Of a DNA stretch of 12,256 nucleotides, positions 1 to 5,490 are shown piece by piece. The position numbers and the translations under genes are program-made. The stretch is from contig JBMNSK010000040.1 in assembly GCA_050945155.1 (NCBI GenBank), forward strand, positions 1-12,256. Reading direction: 5' to 3'. The stretch's first letter is position 1. The number at the start of each line of letters is the position of its first letter. Under the pieces are notes generated by a model. That model did not search any database and had not been told where the DNA came from. It saw nothing but the letters and a program-made list of their open reading frames with translations. This stretch comes from JBMNSK01 sp050945155. Its GTDB lineage: Bacteria; Actinomycetota; Coriobacteriia; Coriobacteriales; Eggerthellaceae.

Positions 1-386
1 TGGGCTGCATGTCTATGGACCTTTTGGGCTATGTTCGAGACTACGACCTCATCATCACCATTGATGCCGTTGACGGCACCGGAGAGGCTCCAGGAACGGT
101 ATTTCGCTATACCCCTGATGACTTGGCACGCAGTAACGCTCATAAGAGCTCTCTTCACGACTTGTCGCTTGTTGACCTCTTTGATGCAGCAGCGCTTCTA
201 GGCTACAAAGCTCAAGGGCTTTGTTTAGGGATGCAGGTAGAAAACATGACACCGGCTCAGATGACCATAGGACTTACTGAACCAGTGCAAAACGCACTTC
301 CATTTCTGATTGAAACGCTTCGGGCAGAACTCGCACGTTTCGGGGTTAATCTTGAGAAAAAGAAAGGCATTGACGGAGCAGAATAA
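1..386 (+). CDS. HyaD/HybD-type [NiFe]-hydrogenase maturation endopeptidase, 5'-truncated by the window edge
   Basis: The reading frame (codons from base 3) is open at the left edge and stops with TAA at 384-386, so about 127 C-terminal residues are present. Family members (peptidase family M52, about 155-165 residues) cleave the C-terminal tail of the hydrogenase large subunit after nickel insertion, in the cytoplasm. Counting from the ATG at 9, the segment Met3-Val9 followed by IDAVDG resembles the conserved core of E. coli HyaD and HybD. Asp19 should correspond to the nickel-sensing Asp62 of HybD and His50 (in KSSLHD) to His93. The third ligand, the N-terminal Glu, lies in the missing part together with the GxGN motif. 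The ATG at 9 is therefore an internal Met and not the real start. The hydrogenase structural genes are expected upstream. Which of HyaD, HybD or HycI is the closest ortholog cannot be told from this fragment. Confidence 0.88.
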   Translation, partial: GCMSMDLLGYVRDYDLIITIDAVDGTGEAPGTVFRYTPDDLARSNAHKSSLHDLSLVDLFDAAALLGYKAQGLCLGMQVENMTPAQMTIGLTEPVQNALPFLIETLRAELARFGVNLEKKKGIDGAE

Positions 387-431
387 AGGCTGTATACGGC
401 AACTGCAGCGCATCAATGCTTCCTTAAGCCT
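387..431 (-). terminator. possible weak terminator of carD in the convergent gap
   Basis: The 51-bp gap between the convergent hydrogenase protease and carD genes can fold on the minus strand. One stem pairs 404-409 with 389-394 (six pairs, one of them G-T on the + strand text), and an outer five-base pairing joins 427-431 with 387-391. The minus strand then reads CTTTATT, a poor U-tract. No T-run follows the structure on the plus strand. This is a weak candidate only. Confidence 0.27.
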
Positions 432-437
432 GTAGCT

Positions 438-977
438 TTAGCGCACAGACCCCTCAAGGCGCCTGACACGGTTTATGAAAAAGTCCATCACTTCGTCGCG
501 GGCAATATCCAATGAAACCGACAGCTCGTCACAAAGTAAATTTTCGGCAAGTTTGAGGTACTTCTTGTCCATGACGGTGGGGTTTCGCCCTTGGCTATTA
601 CGCATTTGTGACCTGAAACGCGCATACTTCATGATAGGAAGGAGTTCTTCGGGTTTAAGAGTTTTGAGGTGCTTTTCGTAGAGCTCTTTGATTTGTCTAT
701 CAATGAGCGTTGTTGTTTCGTTTTGGTCTATCTGCTCTTCGTCTTCGGTGATATCTACGTCTTTCATTGAGTCGATAAGCGCCAAGGCTTCATCCTTGGT
801 CATGACAGGGCGCAAGATTGGTGGTTTTGCCTCATCTACTGAGATAAAAAGCTTGAGCCGGTTCTCGAAAAGGGCATGAAGCTCCAGATAGTCTTTACCT
901 TCGTAGTATTCGGGTCGAAGAGCAGCAACTTCACAAACGTGGTGGCGATAGACCACCTTGTCTCCAACCGCAATCAT
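438..977 (-). CDS. carD: CarD-family RNA polymerase-binding transcription regulator
   Basis: The protein has 179 residues. The N-terminal part (about 1-65, opening MIAVGDKVVYRHH) matches the CarD/CdnL/TRCF RNA polymerase-interaction domain, a Tudor-like fold that binds the beta subunit lobe. The rest is charged and predicted mostly helical, like the CarD DNA-binding domain. Family members stabilise or tune the open promoter complex, often at rRNA promoters. Length is close to that of mycobacterial CarD (162 residues). The start at 977 is chosen because GGAGG lies at 983-987, five bases upstream, and the CarD fold begins here; the frame extends upstream to a GTG at 1085, but that would overlap the likely promoter. 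The protein contains no tryptophan, whereas mycobacterial CarD uses a conserved Trp to wedge the upstream edge of the transcription bubble. It is monocistronic with its own promoter. Family assignment is firm; promoter targets are unknown. Confidence 0.92.
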   Translation of the reverse strand: MIAVGDKVVYRHHVCEVAALRPEYYEGKDYLELHALFENRLKLFISVDEAKPPILRPVMTKDEALALIDSMKDVDITEDEEQIDQNETTTLIDRQIKELYEKHLKTLKPEELLPIMKYARFRSQMRNSQGRNPTVMDKKYLKLAENLLCDELSVSLDIARDEVMDFFINRVRRLEGSVR

Positions 978-994
978 AATAACCTCCAATTTTT

Positions 995-1020
995 GCCACA
1001 CGAACTCTAGCCTGTGTGGC
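995..1020 (-). promoter_or_regulatory. stem-loop in the carD 5' leader, just above the ribosome binding site
   Basis: GCCACAC at 995-1001 and GTGTGGC at 1014-1020 form a perfect seven-pair stem with a 12-base loop. On the transcribed strand the stem ends seven bases before the GGAGG ribosome binding site (983-987). Its position would allow an effect on translation initiation or mRNA stability. The structure is visible; the function is inferred. Confidence 0.45.
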
Positions 1021-1089
1021 GGCGAGGAAACTCGAATCTTGTGTATAGGTGAAGGTCTGTAGAAAATAACTGTACAGGTCAACACAACA

Positions 1090-1098
1090 ATTATAGCA
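1090..1098 (-). promoter_or_regulatory. extended -10 promoter of carD
   Basis: The minus strand reads TGCTATAAT: a perfect TATAAT hexamer (1095 to 1090) preceded by TG with one base between, the extended -10 form. No good -35 hexamer lies 16-18 bases upstream, which fits an extended -10 promoter. Transcription would start near 1083 and give a leader of about 105 bases before the carD ATG. Confidence 0.6.
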
Positions 1099-1274
1099 AT
1101 AATCTGGACTTTTAGATAATTATCAGTTTTCTACGTTTACAAAACCGCAGATAGAAGGCTACTTGCTTATCTTCCCAAACGATACAGATTGAAACGTTTG
1201 CGACCGTATGTTTAGCTACGCATTACCCGGAAAGGTCTTGCTGGATCTGTACGTATGGTCTTGGTAGAGCTTTG
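1099..1274. other. non-coding spacer between nth and carD
   Basis: This stretch between the nth stop and the carD promoter is AT-rich near carD and has no convincing open frame and no tRNA-like cloverleaf. The only structure noted is an inverted repeat, CAAACG at 1176-1181 and CGTTTG at 1195-1200 (six pairs, 13-base loop). It is not followed by a T-run on either strand, so it is not a standard intrinsic terminator. It may hold the 3' end of the nth operon transcript. Confidence 0.5.
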
Positions 1275-1928
1275 CTATTTTTGAGCGTAAGGACAGAGGT
1301 CGTGGAGAAAGCACTCAATACAGTGAGGATTGCGAGCAGTGCAAATTTCGCGCCCAAATAAAACCCACTGACGATTGATATAGCGCCACAGCTCCTGCGG
1401 ATACAGTTTTAGGAGGTCTTGTTCTGTCTCGGCTGGAGTTTTTGCTCGCGACAACTGGAGCCGGTGCGTCACGCGAAAAATATGGGTATCTACCGCAATG
1501 CCTTCTACGATGCCAAAACCCTCGTTTAAGACAATGTTTGCTGTCTTTCTGCCAACTCCTGGGAGCATTTGGAGTTCCTTCATGGTTTGCGGAACTTCTC
1601 CGTCGAATTCACTTACTACCATCTGAGCGCAGGCGATGCAGTGTGCAGCCTTGGTATGATAAAAACCCGTGCGGTGGATAATAGCTTCCACATCTTCAAT
1701 ATTCGCATTGGCAAGATCTTGGGGCTCTGGATAGCGTCTCCAAAGTTCAGGGGTGACTAGATTTACTGCCTTGTCCGTTGTTTGCGCGGAGAGCAAGACG
1801 GCAATGGTTAATTTGAAGGGATCGCCTTCGTAGTCAAGCGCAGTTAACGCCTCCGGGTAGTGTTCGTTCATGCGTTTTTCTATTTCAAGGGCGCGCTCTT
1901 TTTTGGCCGCTTTTGTCTCTCTTGGCAT
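1275..1928 (-). CDS. nth: endonuclease III (DNA glycosylase/AP lyase)
   Basis: The 217-residue protein is a bifunctional base-excision repair enzyme that removes oxidised pyrimidines and nicks at the abasic site. The helix-hairpin-helix motif LPGVGRKTAN carries the catalytic Lys (Lys128), followed by the catalytic Asp (Asp147 in VDTH). The C-terminus has the complete [4Fe-4S] set Cys196, Cys203, Cys206 and Cys212 with the canonical C-x6-C-x2-C-x5-C spacing. Length matches the family (about 210 residues). The ATG at 1928 has only a weak purine-rich AAGAAAG upstream, and the gene begins 13 bp after the stop of the activator gene, so it is probably read from the upstream operon. It is the last gene of that operon. 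A housekeeping repair gene behind an electron-transfer cassette is not obviously functional linkage; both encode Fe-S proteins. Confidence 0.96.
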   Translation of the reverse strand: MPRETKAAKKERALEIEKRMNEHYPEALTALDYEGDPFKLTIAVLLSAQTTDKAVNLVTPELWRRYPEPQDLANANIEDVEAIIHRTGFYHTKAAHCIACAQMVVSEFDGEVPQTMKELQMLPGVGRKTANIVLNEGFGIVEGIAVDTHIFRVTHRLQLSRAKTPAETEQDLLKLYPQELWRYINRQWVLFGREICTARNPHCIECFLHDLCPYAQK

Positions 1929-1941
1929 ACAAGCTTCTTTC

Positions 1942-2925
1942 TTAGATTTTCTCTACAGCAGGTCCTTGCTTTGTTTTAATTGCGCCGCGCTCGCACCTGT
2001 TTCCCCAGGAGTCAATGAGTTCATCGTCTCGGTACACACAGATAATCTCGCAGTGGTTTGCGCATTTCTGACAGATAACTTCACGCGTTCTGAATTCGAA
2101 GTCGCTCACATCAAAGTCAAAAGGTTTACGAAGACGGTAGGGGGCATCGGCCGCCAAAAGAGCCGCCCCAAAACAACCCATCAAATGACCGTCCGGGTCC
2201 ACGAGCACCGTGGTGTTTAGCGCGTCCTCAAAGGCCTTAACAACCCCGATATTTTTACTTACTCCGCCCTGGAAGACCACCGGAGCTTCAATCTTTTTGC
2301 CCTTGCCTACATTGTTGAGGTAGTTGGTTGCAACGGCGCGACATAGTCCTGCAATGATATCCTCACGCGAATACCCGACCTGAATCTTATGCACGAGGTC
2401 GCTTTCCGCAAAGACGGTGCAGCGTGCCGCAATATTTGCCGGCTTTTTCGACTGCAGGGCAATTTCGCCAAAGTCTTCTACTTCGACACCGAGGCGGTGA
2501 GCTTGACTCGAAAGAAAGGAACCAGTACCAGCTGCACAAAGCGTATTCATAGCGTAGTCAACCGCAACACCATTTTCCAAGCAGATGATTTTCGAATCCT
2601 GTCCTCCAATTTCAAGGATGGTACGTACATCCGGATGCAGGAAGGTGGTACCAACGGCGTGTGCTGTAATCTCATTTTTTACGACCGTTGCATTGGTCAT
2701 TGCTCCAATGAGACGTCGGGCGCTTCCGGTTGTCCCCACCGCATTAACGCGGTATTCCTGCGGATTAATCTGGGACTTGAGTTCATTTATGACCCGGGTG
2801 GCCGCATCGGTAGGATTTCCCTCGGTCCATAAATAAGACCGCGCAACGATGTTATAGTTATCGTCGATGATGACTCCTTTGGTAGAAATGGAGCCGGTGT
2901 CTATGCCAAGGAATGCTTCTTTCAC
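1942..2925 (-). CDS. HgdC-type acyl-CoA dehydratase activator (BadF/BadG/BcrA/BcrD ATPase) with C-terminal cysteine cluster
   Basis: The 327-residue protein belongs to the ASKHA ATPase family (COG1924). Homologs are homodimeric [4Fe-4S] proteins that use ATP hydrolysis to push one electron at very low potential onto a partner dehydratase or reductase. The N-terminal phosphate-binding loop GIDTGSISTKG (7-17), the EIGGQDSK segment (105-112) and the DPDGHLMGCFGAALLA segment are all present. Cys130 (in CAAGTG) and Cys169 (in RCTVFAESDL) match the two bridging-cluster ligands of Acidaminococcus HgdC. Beyond the usual end of about 260 residues there is an extension with Cys285, Cys288, Cys292, Cys296 and Cys311, which could bind a second metal cluster. 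The start overlaps the stop of the upstream gene by 4 bp, the typical translational coupling arrangement. The substrate is not known; no recognisable dehydratase alpha/beta pair is present, so the two upstream proteins are the probable partners. Confidence 0.9.
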   Translation of the reverse strand: MKEAFLGIDTGSISTKGVIIDDNYNIVARSYLWTEGNPTDAATRVINELKSQINPQEYRVNAVGTTGSARRLIGAMTNATVVKNEITAHAVGTTFLHPDVRTILEIGGQDSKIICLENGVAVDYAMNTLCAAGTGSFLSSQAHRLGVEVEDFGEIALQSKKPANIAARCTVFAESDLVHKIQVGYSREDIIAGLCRAVATNYLNNVGKGKKIEAPVVFQGGVSKNIGVVKAFEDALNTTVLVDPDGHLMGCFGAALLAADAPYRLRKPFDFDVSDFEFRTREVICQKCANHCEIICVYRDDELIDSWGNRCERGAIKTKQGPAVEKI

Positions 2926-4277
2926 GAGCGTGCCTTTCTCATTGCAATCATGTCGTAAAACGCTTCGAGACGTGTATTCAGCCCAGTATCGCTGGTCTGC
3001 GAGTCATAGCTGAGGAAAAGAACGGGGATGCCATAGTCGCGGCTGATGCGTTGCAGTATGGGTACACAATCAATTTCTGGGGTGCACCCGGCAGACTTCA
3101 TGTGAATCAACCCGTCATAGCCACGTTCTGCGTAATCTTTTGCCGCCGCGATATTCATGGTTGACGTGGGTCCCATATCATACGTCACATACTCGGGAAC
3201 GGAGGCGCGCAGAGCTTTTTCGTTATAGTGAACGATACGCGTTGAAAGGTTCATAAGACGCGAAAGACTTACACCCATTCCCTCGAGTTTTTTCTCAAGA
3301 TAGAGGTTGCTTGCAGGGTCAACTGCGGTGTAGAAATCACCAAGCAAACCCACCCTGATAGGATCTGCAGGTATTGTTTGGTCAATTGCTTTGAGCTCTT
3401 CAAGCCCTTCCTCATAAATCATTTCAATCTCATGTCGGTCTTTCGCCTTGCCCATGGCGGAAAGGAACCTTTGCTCGGCTTTTTCGAAAGAGTGGGGAAT
3501 AGTTTCAAAGCCGGCGTGTTCAAGATAATAGTCGTGGTAGTTATCAAGAGACTCAAGCATCTTAAAGAGTCCAAGCATGCCCTTGACACCGTTTGCGATG
3601 GACATGTTCGGGTTAACTTTACGCTGGCATTCCTTGAGGTAGTCCTGAAGGGGCTTGCCTGAAAGCATCGCGAAGTTCAGCATTTCGAAATCGTAGCCGC
3701 GCTCGCGCAGAACGAATTCTTGAAGCTCTCCGTAAAACCCAAGACGGCAGGGGCCGCTCAGTTGAACGAGCACTTCAGCGCCACGGTCAAGCGCCTCGAT
3801 GAAGTCTCCTAGCATGTGTTTAAAGGGTGCGCAAATCATGTCGTTGCTGATTGCAGCACCACTTGCAAGCGTTTCACGCGTAGGCTCCGGAAGCTCGACG
3901 AAGTCGGCATCTAAAACATGCTCCACAAAGAACTTAAAAAGCACGTCATAGTAGCCATAACGAAATACAGCGACTTTCGTACGCGCATGGCGGTCACGCT
4001 TTTTCTTCTTGCGTTTTGGGACAAGCGAAAATGGCTTCGCGTCCTTTTCGCGGTAGTAAAACTGTGCTTGCGGAGTGTCCTCATAGCGCCTTTTTCGATG
4101 GGTAGTGTCAAAAGAATCAAGGGCATGTCCGATGTGGTTTGCAGCATGACGCGCATAGCTATCATCGGTTTTGTCTTCTTTGCCTTCTTCTACGGCAGGC
4201 TCAAGGTCTACCTGTGTGGCTTTTGGTTCTTTCGGTTCTGTGTGACGTCTGCGATGATTCGATTTAATGAGCGGCAT
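2922..4277 (-). CDS. COG3581-like HgdC-associated protein (2-hydroxyacyl-CoA dehydratase-related), with long basic N-terminus
   Basis: The protein has 451 residues. From about residue 101 it resembles COG3581, the C-terminal portion of the very long activase/dehydratase-like proteins of anaerobes. Candidate cluster ligands are Cys149 (ICAPFKHM), Cys177 (SGPCRLGFYGE), Cys398 and Cys404 (GCTPEIDC). The end, YDSQTSDTGLNTRLEAF, matches the family's typical closing motif. The first 100 residues are unlike the family: charged, low in hydrophobics, and ending in a Lys/Arg run near 88-97; they are probably disordered. The start at 4277 is supported by AAAGGGGG eight bases upstream, and no other Met occurs before residue 147. 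It overlaps the upstream gene by 14 bp and the downstream activator by 4 bp. It likely accepts electrons from the activator, but the reaction is unknown. The family call is by motif recall. Confidence 0.85.
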   Translation of the reverse strand: MPLIKSNHRRRHTEPKEPKATQVDLEPAVEEGKEDKTDDSYARHAANHIGHALDSFDTTHRKRRYEDTPQAQFYYREKDAKPFSLVPKRKKKKRDRHARTKVAVFRYGYYDVLFKFFVEHVLDADFVELPEPTRETLASGAAISNDMICAPFKHMLGDFIEALDRGAEVLVQLSGPCRLGFYGELQEFVLRERGYDFEMLNFAMLSGKPLQDYLKECQRKVNPNMSIANGVKGMLGLFKMLESLDNYHDYYLEHAGFETIPHSFEKAEQRFLSAMGKAKDRHEIEMIYEEGLEELKAIDQTIPADPIRVGLLGDFYTAVDPASNLYLEKKLEGMGVSLSRLMNLSTRIVHYNEKALRASVPEYVTYDMGPTSTMNIAAAKDYAERGYDGLIHMKSAGCTPEIDCVPILQRISRDYGIPVLFLSYDSQTSDTGLNTRLEAFYDMIAMRKARS

Positions 4278-5268
4278 GGAGGTAACCCCCTTTGCGCTGG
4301 TAGTTCAAGATATCAATGAAACTTTCAATGCGTGTTTCAAGGCCGGCGGTGCCACTCATTCCATCAACGGTGAGGGTCAGAATTGGCTTGCCACTAAATA
4401 CCGTTGTAATGGCATCGTTGGTCATAGAATCGGGGCCACAGGGAAAAGCGCTTGCCAAAATAATGCCGTCCACTTTGTCTTCGAGTAATGCAATAGACCC
4501 AATAATTTCCTGGTTTATGACCCAGGGCAGTGTTTTCGAAAAATCGCGTGCGCGCTTTTGGGCATCTTCCTGATTAACGAAATTAGAAAATAAGACTTCA
4601 GCACCGAGGTGCGACAGAAAGTCGACGACAGTCGAACCAATATATGGGTCATGTAAAACATAGGGATGGCCGGCGAAAAGAATAGCAAGTGGTCGCTTTT
4701 CTTTTGGCTGTTTTAAGATGGCCTCAAGGCGCTTTTCCTGTTCCTTTGTGCGCGATGCATTATAAGCTTGCTGGGCCTTGAGAGCTGTTTTATATGCCTT
4801 GCGTGCTTGCTTGGGGCCTGCTCCCATACGTTCGGCAAGGTCAATGAAGCGTTCTTCAGGTTTGGTGTGGCTTACCTGTTTATCAATTAACAAGCTCATC
4901 ACGCGAATGTTCTCGCGGTAAAAGGTATTGCGTGTAAGGTCAGGTAGGGCTTGAAACTTCGTACAGAAATTATGGCGCCGACCCATATTGTCGATGCACG
5001 GTACAAAGATTGCATCACAGCGTCCCAAGAGGTCTTGTACGTGGCCTAAGAAAAGCTTTGAGGCAAGACAGCATTCGTCTACCGAAAGGCTGTCGCCCTT
5101 TTGAAAGATTTCGAAATCGCTTGGCCGTGTAAGAATGACTTCACGGTCGAGCGCCTCAAAAAAGCTTTTCCACATTACGCCATAGCGATAATAGAGAAAC
5201 GCTCGAGGGATACCTACGGTCCTGACATCACTGAATTCAGTTTTTGTCGAAGCTTTGCTTTTCGCCAT
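4264..5268 (-). CDS. COG3580/DUF2229-like acyl-CoA dehydratase activase-related protein
   Basis: The protein has 334 residues and is the first gene of the four-gene minus-strand operon. The start of the domain, VGIPRAFLYYRYGVMWKSFF (18-37), matches the DUF2229 (CoA-enzyme activase, uncharacterised) domain. Further family features are Cys66-Cys67 (VDECCLASKLFLGH), Cys91, Cys102, GHPY (200-203) and FPCGPDS around Cys277. Residues 145-190 are lysine- and glutamate-rich and probably a helical insertion. Homologs are either stand-alone or fused to HgdC-like ATPase domains. The role is thought to be as Fe-S partner of the activator, without a known substrate. The ATG at 5268 has GGAG five bases upstream. 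Where many homologs have an acidic motif near the C-terminus (LDEHTGEAG), this one reads VDGMSGTAG, losing the acidic residues. No signal peptide or membrane segment is seen, so it is cytoplasmic. Confidence 0.86.
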   Translation of the reverse strand: MAKSKASTKTEFSDVRTVGIPRAFLYYRYGVMWKSFFEALDREVILTRPSDFEIFQKGDSLSVDECCLASKLFLGHVQDLLGRCDAIFVPCIDNMGRRHNFCTKFQALPDLTRNTFYRENIRVMSLLIDKQVSHTKPEERFIDLAERMGAGPKQARKAYKTALKAQQAYNASRTKEQEKRLEAILKQPKEKRPLAILFAGHPYVLHDPYIGSTVVDFLSHLGAEVLFSNFVNQEDAQKRARDFSKTLPWVINQEIIGSIALLEDKVDGIILASAFPCGPDSMTNDAITTVFSGKPILTLTVDGMSGTAGLETRIESFIDILNYQRKGGYLHAAH

Positions 5269-5300
5269 GCTTTCTCCGCGCTTTTTGTTTCTTGCTAAAG

Positions 5301-5322
5301 TCTAGATAATGTGTAATCTAGA
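5301..5322. promoter_or_regulatory. palindromic operator-like site upstream of the HgdC-like operon
   Basis: TCTAGAT at 5301-5307 and ATCTAGA at 5316-5322 form a perfect seven-base inverted repeat with an eight-base spacer, the geometry of a site for a dimeric helix-turn-helix regulator. It lies 33 bp upstream of the first gene of the minus-strand operon. A third TCTAGA occurs at 5438-5443, closer to mfd. No regulator gene is adjacent, so the ligand protein is unknown. Confidence 0.45.
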
Positions 5323-5344
5323 GAAATCCGTATTGAAAAGGATC

Positions 5345-5402
5345 TCGCTTTCATAAGCTTGCTCGGTGGGGTTTTAAACGAGCGATTTCCCCCTGAAAGC
5401 GA
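5345..5402. promoter_or_regulatory. nested inverted repeat in the mfd divergent region
   Basis: TCGCTTTCA at 5345-5353 is a perfect reverse complement of TGAAAGCGA at 5394-5402. Inside them a second pair, GCTCG at 5361-5365 and CGAGC at 5379-5383, forms a smaller stem. The region also carries GGGG (5368-5371) and CCCC (5389-5392) tracts that could pair as an alternative. No T-run follows on either strand, so a terminator is unlikely. It could be a structured leader, or a double regulatory site shared by the two divergent transcripts. Confidence 0.45.
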
Positions 5403-5418
5403 ACATCAGTAATACTAA

Positions 5419-5424
5419 TATACT
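5419..5424 (+). promoter_or_regulatory. candidate -10 element for mfd
   Basis: TATACT in an AT-rich stretch is the best -10-like hexamer ahead of mfd; it would start transcription near 5431 and leave a leader of about 60 bases. No recognisable -35 is present at the right distance; the sequence there is the right arm of the nested inverted repeat (5394-5402). If the promoter is real, a protein bound to that repeat would interfere with it. Confidence 0.3.
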
Positions 5425-5490
5425 AAAGTCAGTTTTTTCTAGAGTTTGCAGCGTTTTATAAGAGCTACGAAAAGGTAAGAAAGTTTACAC

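Noticed and set aside
978..1085. Longer carD start adding 36 residues
   Set aside because: The codon at 1085 sits almost on the predicted transcription start, while the ATG at 977 has GGAGG and begins the CarD fold.
1099..1274. Possible tRNA or small RNA in the nth-carD spacer
   Set aside because: No cloverleaf, no GTTC-type T-arm and no CCA end; only one short inverted repeat.
2389..2832. 147-codon open frame on the plus strand inside the activator gene
   Set aside because: Antisense to conserved activator motifs; composition is that of a reverse-frame shadow.
5345..5402. Reading the nested dyad as an intrinsic terminator
   Set aside because: It lies between divergent gene starts and lacks a T-run on both strands.
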